Shown here piece after piece: positions 45,992 through 57,760 of a DNA stretch of 64,000 nucleotides. The notes under the pieces were generated by a model. It searched no databases and was not told where the DNA came from. It saw only the letters and a list, made by a program, of their open reading frames with translations. This DNA comes from Hyaloperonospora brassicae (taxonomy: Eukaryota > Oomycota > Peronosporomycetes > Peronosporales > Peronosporaceae), in contig CANTFL010000148.1 of the NCBI GenBank assembly GCA_947650285.1, forward strand, positions 209,421 to 273,420, given 5' to 3'. The position numbers were made by a program, and so were the translations under genes. Within the stretch, counting starts at the first letter, position 1; the number at the start of each line of letters is the position of its first letter.

Positions 45992-47334
45992 GTAAGGCGC
46001 GCGAACACCTCGTCGACTGGACTACCTGCACCGTGTGGCGTTCGAGCAAGTTGCGCCCGCGCAGTCTCCACTGCAGCCACGACATGGTCAATGACGTGTT
46101 GTCAGCCAAAAACCATCAAGAGAGAGAGCAAGCGAGGGAGGGACAGACAGGGACAAGTGCGACGACGACTGTTGCTGGGTAAGGATTACGCTAACATCAT
46201 GCAAATCGAACGCATGTCGCACGCTTCCCAGCACTACGTCGACTCTGTTGTTTTTTATTTCCTCATCGGCTTCATCACCGCTGTCGAGCACTCTGTATCC
46301 CTTGACATCTTGCACACTCACCAATCTTTGTTTTCCATACATCCGTCTGACGTCCAGAGCGGTGAAGGTGCTCTGTTTTCCGACTCGCCGATTGCTGCTA
46401 CTGTGTCATTGCGAAATATTTCTCAGCCTATATACCATATCTACACGGCTGTCGCATACGTACTGGTACAAAGTCAAACAAAATCGGATGAGCCAGCAAT
46501 TTGTGGATCCTGATTTCTGTCCTGTTTGGCGTAACGGTCAGATTCGCTTCGATAAGTCATCTGCTTTTCGCTTGACACGTCGACCGTCTGCTGCGTGCGT
46601 GTGTAAAATCTTCATGGTCTCCAATAAGCTGCGCACCTCTACTAAATTGCGTGTGGGTTATACATAAGTGGCCATTTGACGTTAGTAAGACTGTCAGCGG
46701 ACATGTCGGATTTATATGGTTACTAAAAAGCATTGCAATGCTCGTCCCGCGTGCCTTCCCGTGCTCGATATTCCAGTCAAAAGTTGCGTCTTTTCATCAA
46801 ACTCTATCTGCCAATCGATAGGGGGACACAGCGCTGGAGTGCTTACAAGCGCTATCGATTTCCGCCATCCAGCCTGCAACATCTGATTTTACCATAATGC
46901 CCTCGTTTTCTGCCATTTGCTTTGCAAAAGGATGCCATACGACAGTGCCAAGTTTTTGCCAAAACCCGTCACGATGGTGAGCATTTATCCATTTGCTGAT
47001 CGTCCCTCGCCCCTCGGTCTGCACCGACTATTCTTTTTCCAGCAAACTACTGTTGAGTATCCGGGTGTCCGCCCGCACCTCGGCCAGCCACACCACACCA
47101 CTCGCACACGAATGTCACTAAAGTGACGCCCCACATCACTTCCCCGCGCCGCTTTGTTCTCCAATAGAAAGCGCCGAGACAGTCGTCGAGCGAAGCGTCT
47201 ACCACGCAATCAACTCGCACCAGCGACCGAGTGACCGCTTGTCCACGCGCGCCCTCCAGCGCCAGAAGAGAGAGAGAGCCAGCGCCAGCCACAGCCGCAC
47301 ACGTCCACGTCCGCCTGCCACACGCGCGTGCGTT
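45992..47334. other. Intergenic region, pyruvate kinase 2 to trehalose gene
   Basis: Mostly non-coding. One minus-strand frame at 46,797-47,024 has protein-like composition (HHRDGFWQKLGTVVWHPFAK) but starts after a stop without an upstream ATG, so it may be a stray exon or relic. The leader of the trehalose gene probably occupies the last 200 bases. Confidence 0.4.
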
Positions 47335-50300
47335 ATGTTGCAGCGGCTGCGCCACGCGGTGGGCTGGGGACTGCCTGCGCCTCCGCCCAGTACGCGCGTG
47401 GACTTTCAAGTGTGTGCCGCGCTGGGACACGGCCAGACGCTGTGGATTGTCGGCGACCTCCCGGCGCTCGGTGGCTCGATCGACGTCGTACTTAACACGG
47501 GTGGCACCTGGGCCGACACGGGGCTCCAGCTCGTGACGACGCCCGAGTTGTACCCGATTTGGTACAATCTCGAGCCCGTGCTGGTACCTACCGGTGCGGT
47601 TGTGCACTATCGCTACGTCGTGTGCTCGGGCAGCCGCTTCTTGCGGTACGAAGGCTCGATCGAGGCAGGTCCGGTGACAAGGGAGCTCACGGTTGGCGTG
47701 GGGTACGTCCAGACTCAAGACACACTGGACGGACGCGTGAAGAGCCGGCCGCTGTTGCAGCCGGGGGAGGACGAAGGCGGCACAGGGGATGGTGCCAGTG
47801 CAACGGGAACGATGACGGACGAAGCCGACGATGCCGGTGCGGCAGCAGCCGGTGGAGCAGGGGTTGGGACCGACAGAAGCCGTGCTGCTGTGTGTGGCGA
47901 GGAGCTGCCCGTGCTGCCTGCGTTCTGGGGCGTCATTCCGAGACTTAGTTCCGGACAAGCGTTCGTCGATCGACGCGCAAACGGATGCGAAGACAAAGGC
48001 AGCACGATGCAGCAACGTGGGAACACGCGTCTGTTGGCATCCGGTCAATTTCTGACGGACGCAAGTGCAGAGGAGAAGAAGGAACTTGCTGATGTGACGC
48101 TGAAGCGTGAATCCACTTGGGTGCGAAGTGAGGAGGATGCGGCTAGTCTGGTCAACAAGCTCCGCACGGCGGCAAAGGACATGCCGAAAGCCAAGCCGAT
48201 GCTCACGTCGCCTCGGACGACAAGTCGAAGTGTGACGATGGAGGCTACGGATGGAGTGATTATTGCCGTCCATCGACTGCCGGTCCTTGTACGTCGAACC
48301 CCAGAGGGCCTCTATCATATTGAGTGGGAAGATGACAACCTCATATGTCCATCAGGACTGCTGAAAGACTCGTACCGCGAGGCGAGCTGGGACCGCGTTA
48401 GTTCGATGAGACTAACGTGGGTAGGGACCGTTCATTGCACAGAGGCTATTCCAAAGGAAGACGAAGAGCGACTGGCCAAACAGCTCGAAGACTTCCATTG
48501 TGTCCCCGTGTTTCTTGCGGAGCCGCTGAGCTCAACATTCCAAAACTTTTGCTATAGCACACTGTGGCCTGTATTCCACAACATAGTGGACGTGTACGGC
48601 GCACTGCCTACTCGCTGGTGGAATCCTGGTCAGCAACGCAGTGCGTGGACCAGCTATAAGACCGTCAACCGTATTTTCGTGAACAAGGTCATTGAAGTGT
48701 ACAACGAAGGCGATCTGGTATGGGTTCATGGACTTCATCTACTGGTTGCGCCGAGTTTCCTCACGCGGCGACTACCTTGTGTCAACGTCGGATTTTTCCT
48801 GCACACCCCGTTTCCAAGCTCGGAGATCTTCCGCACGCTCTCAATGCGTGCAGACCTGCTTCGGGGGGTGTTGGCTGCAGACCACATTGGCTTTCATTTA
48901 TATGAGCATGCGCGCCATTTCCTGACAAGCTGTCGTCGCATTCTTGGACTAAAGTATAGTACGCAACCGGGCGGTTACATCGGAGTTGAGTACAGCGGTC
49001 GCATGGTTATGCTGACTATAAGCCACATCGGGATCGAGCCCACTTTCATGGACCGGATCAACTCTAGCGGTCAGGTTGAGCAGGACGCTGTGGTGCTTGC
49101 CGAAAGATACGGGAGCAGCAAGTGTACGGTGTTTGTAAGTGTGGACCGTGTGGAGAGACTGAAGGGCATCTTACTGAAGCTTGGCGCCATCGAGCTTTTT
49201 CTCGCTCAGCACCCGCAGTACGTGGACAAGGTGCAGTTTGTGCAGATCGGTATCTGGGACAGCTCTAGTCCGACCCCGGAAAACAACAGCGTACGCGCTG
49301 AGATCCTCGCACACACGACGCGTATCAACAGCCGTTTTGGCGTGCAGCACAAGGGGCTAATTGTTGCCTACTCGGAGGTGGAAAGCACAGATATGGCATC
49401 TAGACTTCCGCTGTGGCGCGCAGGTCATGTTCTGCTTACTACCTCAGTTCGTGATGCTGTTAATTTGTATCCGTTCGAGTTCGTGTACGCGCACGAGCTG
49501 GCCAAGTCGCCAGGCGTCGTGATCGTGTCGGAGTTCTCGGGAAGCAGTCGAGTATTGACGGGTAGCGTTGGTGTGAATCCGTGGAAGCGTGAGGAGATGG
49601 TCCATGCCATGGAGCTTGCGTTGACCATGTCGGACGAGGAGCGTGCTGCACGTCACCAAAAAGATCTGGAGTACATCACGACGAACTCGCGGACGAAATG
49701 GGCGAAGCGTATTCTTGTCGATTTGAAGCGCACGAAAAAGCAGACTGCGGAAGGAGATTACATGGGCTACGGCCTCGGGCTGGGTTTTCGGATGTTGGAG
49801 TTTAACGCCGGTTTTAAGATGCTGGAGACTGACGTGGTTGCTAAGGCGTATCGGGAGACGTTCCGCCGCGTGATCTTCTTTGATTATGGTAACACGCTGA
49901 CGCTGGAGGAGTCTGCTGGTGCGCACGACTTTTCGAAGTACATTACAGGCAGCGAGCAAAACGCTTTTGTATCGAAGGCGGAAGCGCCAAAGGCGTCGCC
50001 CGACCTACTAGCATCTTTGTCTCTGTTGTGTGCCGATCCTCGGAACACAGTGTTTGTGTTGAGTGGCAAGGAACGCTTGGACTTAGAGAAAACATTAGGG
50101 TCGGTTCGTGGCTTGGGGCTTGCTGCTGAACACGGCTACTTGTACAAGTGGGGAACAGGCACGAATGTTACTACAACAAACGGTCGTGCAACGCCGTCGC
50201 GTGGCAGTACTTATAACAGCATGGGGGGTGATGTGGAGGAGAGCGTGTGGCTTTGCACGAAGGATAACTTCGATGACTCGTGGAAGGATGTGACGCACGC

Positions 50301-51258
50301 CGTCATGGATATTTATACGCAGCGCACACACGGCACATACATTGAGCTGAAAGGCAGTGCGCTGCTGTGGCAGTATCGTGATGCTGACCCAGAGTTCGGA
50401 CAGCTGCAAGCTAAAGAGTTGCACGATCAGCTTCTCCAGGTGTTGGAACATTTCCAGGTGGAAGTGGTGACAGGTACAGATTATCTCGAAGTGCGTCCAG
50501 AGGGTGTCGACAAGGGTGTCATCGTGGACCGCGTCATGTCTACAATTGAGTCAACAAGCGGCCAGTACGCCGACTTCATCTTGTGTATAGGCGACGACCT
50601 GTCGGACGAGTTCATGTTTCAGTACCTTGAGGATGTGCGTGGCCGGCCAAACATGTTCACGGTAACCGTAGGCAAAAAGCCTAGTGCAGCCAAGTACTTT
50701 GTGAACGATGTGGACCAAGTCATGGAAATCGTGCACGCGATGACAAAGGTATCTACGGCCGCCAAGCGCAACTTCTCAATGAACGATTTGCGACTTTTTG
50801 ATCGCAGCGTCAGTACCAGGTATGTACGCTGCTGTTGACACTGTTAGGAGGATCTAGCTGACGTTGTGCTTGTTCTGTGCAGCGGAGAGCTTCTATCATT
50901 CCAGCGAGATGAGACAGGACCAAGCCGGTCGTCGGGTAGTGTGGGTTACATGAGTGACGAGAGCGCTGAGGATATGAAGTCGTCGCCGATTGGAAGTTCA
51001 ACAGAGAGCGACAAGGCGCCTGTGATAGAAGGGAACTCTCAGCCAGGCACAACAGGGCCTCTGGCAGGTCGTGGTATAGCTGGTCGAAGGTTGGGCGGGT
51101 CAGGACGTGGACTGGGAAGCGGTCGCAATTCCATGTCTATGAGCTCGTTGTCGTCAACAGGGATGCCTCTGCTGCACCCCACATCGTCCACGTACGAGCA
51201 ATACCTCAGCAACGTTGATGAGTCGACGGAAGAAGAGGAAGGTGGTATATTTTTCTAA
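47335..51258 (+). CDS. CBM20-trehalose-6-phosphate synthase/phosphatase fusion
   Basis: Coding exons 47,335-50,819 and 50,883-51,258 give 1,286 residues. Order: a CBM20-like starch-binding domain (about 10-110, FQVCAALGHGQTLWIVGDLP), a low-complexity linker, a GT20 trehalose-6-phosphate synthase domain (about 308-800), a HAD-type phosphatase domain (about 845-1130), and a Ser/Gly-rich tail with an acidic end. GT20 landmarks are RLPV, FFLHTPFPSSEIFRTL, VDRVERLKG (R605, K610) and NLYPFEF. The usual VHDYHL reads VHGLHL, losing the catalytic Asp (G466). The phosphatase motif DxDGT reads DYGNT (D850, G852), while GDD (1086-1088) is kept. It may therefore be regulatory, like plant class II proteins. 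ATG 47,335 is the first in the frame. Confidence 0.92.
50820..50882 (+). other. Intron of the trehalose gene
   Basis: A 63-base intron with donor GTATGT, a CTGAC branch-like sequence and acceptor TTCTGTGCAG. Splicing avoids a stop 11 residues into the intron and joins frames exactly (split AG|C Ser codon), adding 125 residues. Confidence 0.85.
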
Positions 51259-51547
51259 GGTTGGCATGTAAGTGTCCCATAGACGGACACCTTCCTTCCG
51301 CTAATCCATCATATCGTTAGTAAAGGCAGTCTCGTGGCGACAAGAGAGGCAGTCGTCTTTATCAAAGTCGTCTTAATCTATGTCGTCTTTTATCTACGCG
51401 CACCTCGCAGCACTTTTGTACGCCTGTCGAATGCTGTGTACAGGAGTAGCAGCTGCTGTTTGGCAGGATAGGCGCAGAAGACAGCAAAGTGAGACGACAA
51501 TGGCAAGTGAGCAACACAACATTGATCCTTCTCGTTGCGGGTCAGTA
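51259..51547. other. Convergent 3' region, trehalose gene and GPN2
   Basis: 289 bases between two facing stop codons. Nothing beyond untranslated sequence is seen. Confidence 0.5.
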
Positions 51548-52802
51548 CTACTGGTCAATGTACTTCTCCTGGACATCAGGTGCGCGCTGGTCTCCAAACG
51601 CGTAATCTTTGACGACAGCGGTCTGGAAGTCTACACCCGTGAACACGAAACCATTGGCCTTGTCGACAGCCGCAATGAGTTTCTGCAGTGTCGCGGGGTC
51701 TTCGATCTGCACGGGCAAGAAGCTCACGAGACTGAAGTCTTCAATCACATTGATCAAAGCTTCGTTCATGTGGCGAAACCGCTCAGCGAATCGCGACGTG
51801 GGGATCGCTGACTGCCGCGGCTCGAGCGAGATCTGCTGCTCATCTTCAGCGTCGTCCGGCTCATCCAAACGATCGAGCAAGTACCGCAAGTCGAGCACGT
51901 CCGTGTAAAAGTCCAAGTTGAACGCTAGTCAAACGACGACCAGAAGTCGTCAGGCAAGCAAAAAGATAGGGCAGCGCGCTTGAAGCCGAGGAAACATACC
52001 TGTTTTGCCATACTGCTGCATGAGGTCGATCTTGGAGAGCACGTTGATGTGCGGCAGTTCAAGCCGAACCATCGAAGACAAGCTCAGCATGACCACTGAC
52101 ACGAACTTGGAGCTGTCAGTGCAATGATGGGCATCCACGAGGTGCACTACCGCCAGCTGTAGCAGCAGCAATAGCAGCAGTAACAAGAACAAGAACAGCA
52201 AGTTACCAAACGTCACTCCATTGCCATGTGTCTGACCAGACAAGAAGTACAGCAACGCATGCCACGGACTCGATATCTGCTCTTTTGCAGCTTATGCAAA
52301 ATGCTGTGCACACTATTCTCGTGCGTGTAGAGCTCCACTTGCCCTGGAAAGTCGAACAGCACGTACTTGTCCTCGAGCGCCGCGAGTTTCTTGTCCAGCC
52401 AGTCAAAGTTCACGTCAATATAGTTCATGCAGTACACGAGTCCTGCAGTAAAAACACACACAAACAAACAAACACACACACACAAACACGATAGACAAAC
52501 AGTCAAGTCTCAACATCCTGTAACAACGCATATTCCTAATCGCTCTTTTTGTTCGATAAATTAAAGTTGACAGGTTCGCACGTACCGCCGTTCGGACCGA
52601 GGGCCATCTCGTCCATAACAGCCTCGAGGCAGACCAAGTCGGACACGTCCACGTCGGCGACGTATGGCAGCTGCTCATTGGCCGGATCCATGTTGACGAC
52701 CGCCACGTCTCGCCTGTTCGCTTGCAAGAACTGCTGCATGCCATTGCAGTACGTCGTCTTGCCCGAGCCAGGAGGCCCCAGCACAACCTGCGCGAACGGC
52801 AT
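51548..52802 (-). CDS. GPN2: GPN-loop GTPase 2
   Basis: Four exons (52,802-52,586; 52,442-52,270; 52,156-52,000; 51,924-51,548) join in frame to 307 residues, close to the 310 of human GPN2. GPN-loop GTPases act in the cytoplasm in assembly and nuclear import of RNA polymerase II and III. Visible motifs are the P-loop GPPGSGKTT (9-17), the family-defining GPN in ALGPNGG (69-71), the G3 motif FDFPGQ, the G4 motif SKID, and [17 protein letters not shown] near the C-terminal third. Introns (143, 113 and 75 bases) have donors GTACGT, GTCCGT and GTATGT and AG acceptors. Each junction was placed by codon phase and by matching the family sequence. The gene converges on the trehalose gene. Confidence 0.93.
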
Positions 52803-53693
52803 TCTTGCGAGGCGGAGCTACGTACGGTATTGGTCAAAAGTCGCCCCCGAGACAGCAGCGAGAGTCAATCCTAGTGAACTAAACAAATGGTTCATCAGTA
52901 CATGATCGCGAAACAAGGGGCGATACAATTTTGTGCCTCTTGTTGGCCGAAATAATCGATAGGATTGATGTACGTGATAGCCGATAGAATCGTTAGCATG
53001 GACGAAGTTGGTTCCCGATACAAACGATAAAAACATTCGCGTTGACCTCCTCATTGACAGTGATGGCAAGGAATGTACGCCCATCGAAGCAACTAGCGTC
53101 ACTTTTGTAGTAATCAAGTAGTTGCGTTGGCGGAAAATGGGAGCAAAGGATGCACTTGGTATAGCTCTTCTTCATGTTTTGCTCCTTTTGTTGACGCCGA
53201 GTGCATGTTACAACGTGTATCGTCACGCTTGCTGCATCATGCGATGGTGATGAGATGAATAACTGCATCCATGCAGTATCATCCTTACACTTCCGCAGAT
53301 GCATCTTAGGACGAAGGTAGGAGATAAAAGAGGGGAATATCTACCATCAGATAAGTGCAGCGTCAAGTCCAGTACAATAGCTAGTCAGTGTTGGATTTGC
53401 CAAACCTGCATGACTTGCTTCTCGAGCTTGGCCAACCGTCGCAACGTGCTAGAACAACAGACATAAGACCGATTGGCAGATCGTGCACAAAACAGACACA
53501 AAAGGTTTCGAAGCGCCATGTTTGTAGCATACCCCGTCGCATCCTCGGCATCTGCTATCGTTCGCATCACGCTATACCAATCCACGCAGCATTCATCGTC
53601 ACTACTGACTCGCTTGTCAGCTTGTTGGTCACAGCTCTCGCTGCTAGCGTGCACGTGTGTCCACACGCAACGACATCCTGCGATATTCCATGC
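52803..53693. other. Intergenic region upstream of GPN2, downstream of the protease
   Basis: This holds the GPN2 promoter and the protease 3' region. The minus strand directly after the protease stop stays open for about 100 codons (53,693-53,385). I do not annotate that as a gene but note it as a possible readthrough extension. Confidence 0.45.
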
Positions 53694-54878
53694 TTAGGCA
53701 GCGAGCGCAAAACCGACGCGCGGCTTGCGGGAGTCTGTTCCCCAATCAAACACAGTGTAGTGCTTGCGCATGAAAACGTCGCCCAGGATCCATAGCGGGC
53801 CAGCAGGAGCCGGGATGTCAATGCCCATGAAGGCAAACAGACAGATGGGGCCAGTCTTCAGCGTGTACTCGTCTTTGGTCAGCGTATACGCTTTGCCATT
53901 GAGCACGAACGAAATGTCCGGTGCGGCAGCAGTGCAGCTAATGAGGTACTCGCCCAAGATAAACTTGTGTGCGCCCACTAGCGCAGCCAACTTGGCAACT
54001 TGATCTTTGGGACCTGCAATCAGCGACGTGCCCGAATCCACAATCGCTTTGTCCACATCCACCAGCTTTTCTCCCTTGGCCTCCACGGCATCGAGCTTCA
54101 CGAGCCAGTACGTCGAGCTAATCACATCAACGTACGTGAGTTCGCCCTTGTAATGTGCCTTGTCCAGGCCGCCAAACGTCAACTCGCCATCTTTATGGTC
54201 CCCTAAGTAAAATGCAAACACAGGCTCGTCCAGCAGACCCATTTGAACCATCTGGTGAAAAGGCGTTTTGAGGTGGTCCACACTAATCGCGTCAAACGCG
54301 AGACCAAATAGTCCGTCGAATTTGCCCAAATAATACGCCGGCCCTAACCCCCGCGTCACATTCACTTCAGCAAAAAATTGGTCCGGAACCGCCAGCCCCC
54401 CGAGCTCCAAAGTGTCTTGAGACAAGTACCCCGAGACAGGGCCACTGCCATACCGGATATCGAACGCCGTGCCGTTCGCCTTGTACGTGCACGACTTGTT
54501 GTGGTCGTACACATTGTGCGACCCAAATTTCCGGTCCGGTACCCACAAATTGCTCGAACCCGTGTCAAAAATCACAGCAAACGACTGGGGCGGCGTCCCA
54601 ATGGCAATTGCACCATAGTACTGTGCATTCTGAAAGTCGCGGACAATTACATTGCCCGTGCCTTGTACCGCAGCGTCCACGAAGGGCGTCTCGAGCGCAT
54701 CGATCGAAGGGTTCCACACCGCAGGGCGCTCGAGCGCTCGCACGTCGTTCAAAAGCGACGACACGAACTCGTCGTCTGGACGTTTGATCATTGGCACACG
54801 CAGTACGGCGCCATGAGCGACGCCGAGGGCGATCGTCAGCAATGCCGAATAGATCAGCGAGCAGTGCAGTAGCAGCAT
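53694..54878 (-). CDS. Secreted pepsin-like aspartic protease (cathepsin D type)
   Basis: A 394-residue A1-family aspartic endopeptidase. A hydrophobic signal peptide occupies about residues 1-23 (MLLLHCSLIYSALLTIALGV), followed by a short propeptide. The mature enzyme has both active-site triads, D105-T-G-S and D281-S-G-T, the flap tyrosine Y144 in IRYGSG, and conserved FDGLFGLAFDAIS and WILGDVFMRKHYTVFD. It should act in the secretory pathway, vacuole or outside the cell. No C-terminal membrane segment or extra domain occurs before the stop. ATG 54,878 is chosen because the frame further upstream has no ATG and this start gives the signal peptide. A good initiator lies about 91-106 bases upstream. 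Confidence 0.95.
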   Translation of the reverse strand: MLLLHCSLIYSALLTIALGVAHGAVLRVPMIKRPDDEFVSSLLNDVRALERPAVWNPSIDALETPFVDAAVQGTGNVIVRDFQNAQYYGAIAIGTPPQSFAVIFDTGSSNLWVPDRKFGSHNVYDHNKSCTYKANGTAFDIRYGSGPVSGYLSQDTLELGGLAVPDQFFAEVNVTRGLGPAYYLGKFDGLFGLAFDAISVDHLKTPFHQMVQMGLLDEPVFAFYLGDHKDGELTFGGLDKAHYKGELTYVDVISSTYWLVKLDAVEAKGEKLVDVDKAIVDSGTSLIAGPKDQVAKLAALVGAHKFILGEYLISCTAAAPDISFVLNGKAYTLTKDEYTLKTGPICLFAFMGIDIPAPAGPLWILGDVFMRKHYTVFDWGTDSRKPRVGFALAA

Positions 54879-54968
54879 AAGCAGCGAGAGGGAGGAGATG
54901 GACTGGAGACGGAGGCAGAAGATCCTTTTACAATTAGTTCGTTGGTGGGGTCTTTTCGTCGAGAGAGC

Positions 54969-54984
54969 GAAAAGACGAATGAGC
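54969..54984 (-). promoter_or_regulatory. Initiator-like core promoter of the protease gene
   Basis: Minus-strand GCTCATTCGTCTTTTC resembles the oomycete initiator GCTCATTYYNCAWTTT, exact in its first seven bases and T-rich at the end. It lies about 90 bases before the ATG. Confidence 0.55.
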
Positions 54985-55039
54985 TGTCGATAACATGGGG
55001 AGGGAGAAGGGCTGTGGGTGCGACTGCGAGTTGACAAAA

Positions 55040-57261
55040 AGGGTATCTTTGCGTCGTCCCTTTTTTAGGCGACTTTTAGTCCGCTGGTCAGTGCAAGATA
55101 TAGTAGCGCTGGTTAAGGTATAAGGCGTGTCTTTGTGTGTCTAATAGGTTAGCATTGAGGCACCTGCATTGCGGTGCATACCGACTGCACGGACATTTGG
55201 CTGTCAAAGATATGTTTGTTCGGCGATCTTGATGTTGAAATCACTTCTTTGTGCGAGTCACGCATATTCATTATTGCCCCATCCGTCATAATGGACTGCA
55301 TTAACATTACTGATATGATCGAGAATCACATACGGCTGTAGGTGTATTATTTGTACTGTGTAAGCTCAAAGTGTGTAAGATTTTTCAACATTATGAGAGC
55401 TTTTGCTACAAATAAAGTGCTCATTATTTTTGCAGTGATTACTCCTTTATCAGTTAACGTACACAAATACAATTTAGACTCAATTAATTATTTGTGCACG
55501 CAGACACTTTTCATGCAATTAAACTGCATTCGCTCCAACTCAAAATGATGAGCAAAGCCACCGCTAATCATTTTGTGATGGCATAGAATTATAGTACGAA
55601 TATGATGCTGCAGTGTTCAACTTTGAGCCATATTCAGATTTTGTCTCGACGGTCTTCGTCCCGATGGCCAATGAGGCGATTACGTTTGTGCTTGTGACTT
55701 TCACAACTAGACCAAACTAATTTATATATGCTAATTATTCAGCATCATTTCTGATTCGCAATGCTACATTCGATGACTCGCACGGTTTCGCTCTTTTTCA
55801 TACTCACAAGTGTGTGTGTGTGTGGAAGTGGCCGGACGCCATGGACGAAATGAGGCGTATACTGCCCTGACATGTCATGCATTTTGTGGTAACAGATTTT
55901 ATACATGTCGAAGACAAGCACTGATTAATACTTCAAAGCATAAATAGATCTTTGGCATCATGCCGAGACAAGTCTGAGTAATCGCAACGAGAGAGCATCG
56001 AAACTAGTGTCGGCAACCACAGGTGTTATGCTGTATGCATGCTTCGAGTTGCTGGAGGGGCAAATGTAGTCACTTACCATGTACCACTAGGAGGAGCCAC
56101 TTCAAGCCCGCAGGTCACAAGGGGCTTTCTTCCTGGCTCAAGGATCCTAGAAACGTTGCACACGATCTAAACCAGGCAATCAGATGATCTAAAACAGGCA
56201 ATTAGATGATCTAAACACAGACAATCTGAACCTCTCGGTCTAAGACCAACGAAGTGGGCGATTGCTGCGTGTCGACTGCTACCAGACCGCAACAGCGTTT
56301 GTTTGTTGTGAGCAAACGTCAGTAGAATGGATTTGGTGTATGGATTGCAGCACCTACGGGTATCTGACTGAGTGAGCTCTTTTCGAATCATGATTTGTCT
56401 TGTGCGTCGCGGTAAGTGTCCGACACGCGAAACACAACACACACGCCCTCGTGGCCATGTGTACGAAGGGTCTTGAACTTAGCTTCGAGGGCAAATCTTT
56501 GTCGCGATGGCGCAAGTAGGCGTCAGCTGAAAAGACGATGACGAGTCTTACGAACAACGTCGAGTCGCGTAAAACGCATCACGATGCCTAGTGCGAGTAT
56601 GTGTGCACCTAATATGGAGCAACTAACGCTTTGCTGCAGGTGTGAAGCCAACTCATTTCGACGACCAAACGCAATAGCAAGTAGCTGATCTGACGCAAGT
56701 GAAGATTCACAGCGGTGACCGGCTAGCGACATACGCCTGTAACGCAAGGTAGAAGGCTAGATAGGTCATGGCAAAACGTGTAGCAAACACGACGCCATGA
56801 GAGGTTATGCAGTAGGATGGACGGTAGTCGCACCAGAGGTGAGTGGAGCGTGAGGCTGCTCACTCAGCTTAGACTGTGCGTTTAGCCCTACACAAGAACC
56901 GTGCATTGTCTAAAAGACCGGTGCGGTGGTCACCTCTTTGCCTGTGAAAGAAGAGATTGTCATTGCTGATCTCACCATAACTGAAAGCAGCCAAGACCCA
57001 CCTGCGGCTTTAGTTTGCATGCACCAGCGATAACTACTTGTACGCAGCACTAGCAAACCTCACAAAGACAAAGACCGACAACGACGTCGAGTCATAAAAA
57101 GCGTATATTCACTACAAACACTACATCACGTGGCCAAAGTCCTTGCAGAACATCATCGACTATAAGTGCTCGGTCAACCTACTCAAAGAAAGTGTCCTGC
57201 CGTTTCTTGCCGCACGAGGTCCACGGACGTCGACTAGCCACGCACTACAGCATGAAGACGC
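55040..57261. other. Gene-poor spacer
   Basis: An AT-rich section (about 55,300-55,950) and mixed DNA with only short frames. A GT run (about 55,810) and a 22-bp triplicated unit (56,164-56,229) are visible. No gene could be supported. Confidence 0.5.
56164..56229. repeat. 22-bp tandem repeat, three copies
   Basis: Three adjacent units start with GATCTAAA at 56,164, 56,186 and 56,208. The first two are nearly identical and the third is diverged at its end. Confidence 0.7.
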
Positions 57262-57711
57262 TTAGACAGCGCCTGTCATGTTGCCCGGAAATGCCGCTTC
57301 GTGTGGGTGCGACGGGTTCTTCAAGTGTTGGTATGTCAACATCGCGCCACCTCCAGTCAGTCCAATTAGCGAGCCCCAGAGCATGAACTGGCCCAAGGAA
57401 ATGCCTCCTCTCTCTTCGCTTATCTTCGATAAAGCTTCCAGCTTCTTTTGACGTACAAGAGTCAGCTCGACTTGGTCTGCTGCTTTAGCGCTCGGGGCCT
57501 CCTCCGAGGGAGAACGCTTCGGCTTGTTGTCGAAGGGACTGGACTCCAAGAGACTGTCCTCTGCCGAGAGGGCGTCTTCTCCACGAAGATAGTGAGCTTC
57601 GGTCCTCTCGTCGTGACGGCCCTCGCTAGCGGAAAGGTTCGCACTGGTAGGTCTGATGCAGCTTGTAACGATGGTGGCCACGACGAGGACGAGAACGACG
57701 CGGAAGTGCAT
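57262..57711 (-). CDS. Small secreted RXLR-like effector candidate
   Basis: A 149-residue protein starting at a true ATG. A strong signal peptide (MHFRVVLVLVVATIVTSC, probably cleaved near residue 24) is followed by GRHDERTEAHYLRGED, in which HYLR (40-43) sits where oomycete effectors carry RXLR. An acidic GEDALSAED stretch comes next in place of a dEER motif. The middle is charged and disordered. Residues about 104-125 (GISLGQFMLWGSLIGLTG) form a hydrophobic helix that could anchor in a membrane. Such proteins are secreted and many act inside plant cells. The activity of this one is unknown. An initiator-like sequence lies 33-49 bases upstream. The degenerate motif means it could instead be another small secreted membrane protein. 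Confidence 0.7.
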   Translation of the reverse strand: MHFRVVLVLVVATIVTSCIRPTSANLSASEGRHDERTEAHYLRGEDALSAEDSLLESSPFDNKPKRSPSEEAPSAKAADQVELTLVRQKKLEALSKISEERGGISLGQFMLWGSLIGLTGGGAMLTYQHLKNPSHPHEAAFPGNMTGAV

Positions 57712-57743
57712 CTTGGATTGCTAGTTACGTCTTGGGTCGGAGG

Positions 57744-57760
57744 CAAATTCGTGAATGACA
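57744..57760 (-). promoter_or_regulatory. Initiator-like core promoter of the effector candidate
   Basis: Minus-strand TGTCATTCACGAATTTG resembles the oomycete initiator (TCATTYYNCAWTTT) at most positions. Its position 33 bases before the ATG fits a short leader. Confidence 0.5.

Noticed and set aside
47047..48318. 423-codon minus frame opposite the trehalose gene
   Set aside because: Antisense shadow of the CBM20 region. Peptide composition is unnatural (Arg/His/Cys-rich) with no motif, unlike the antisense frame in the chromovirus.
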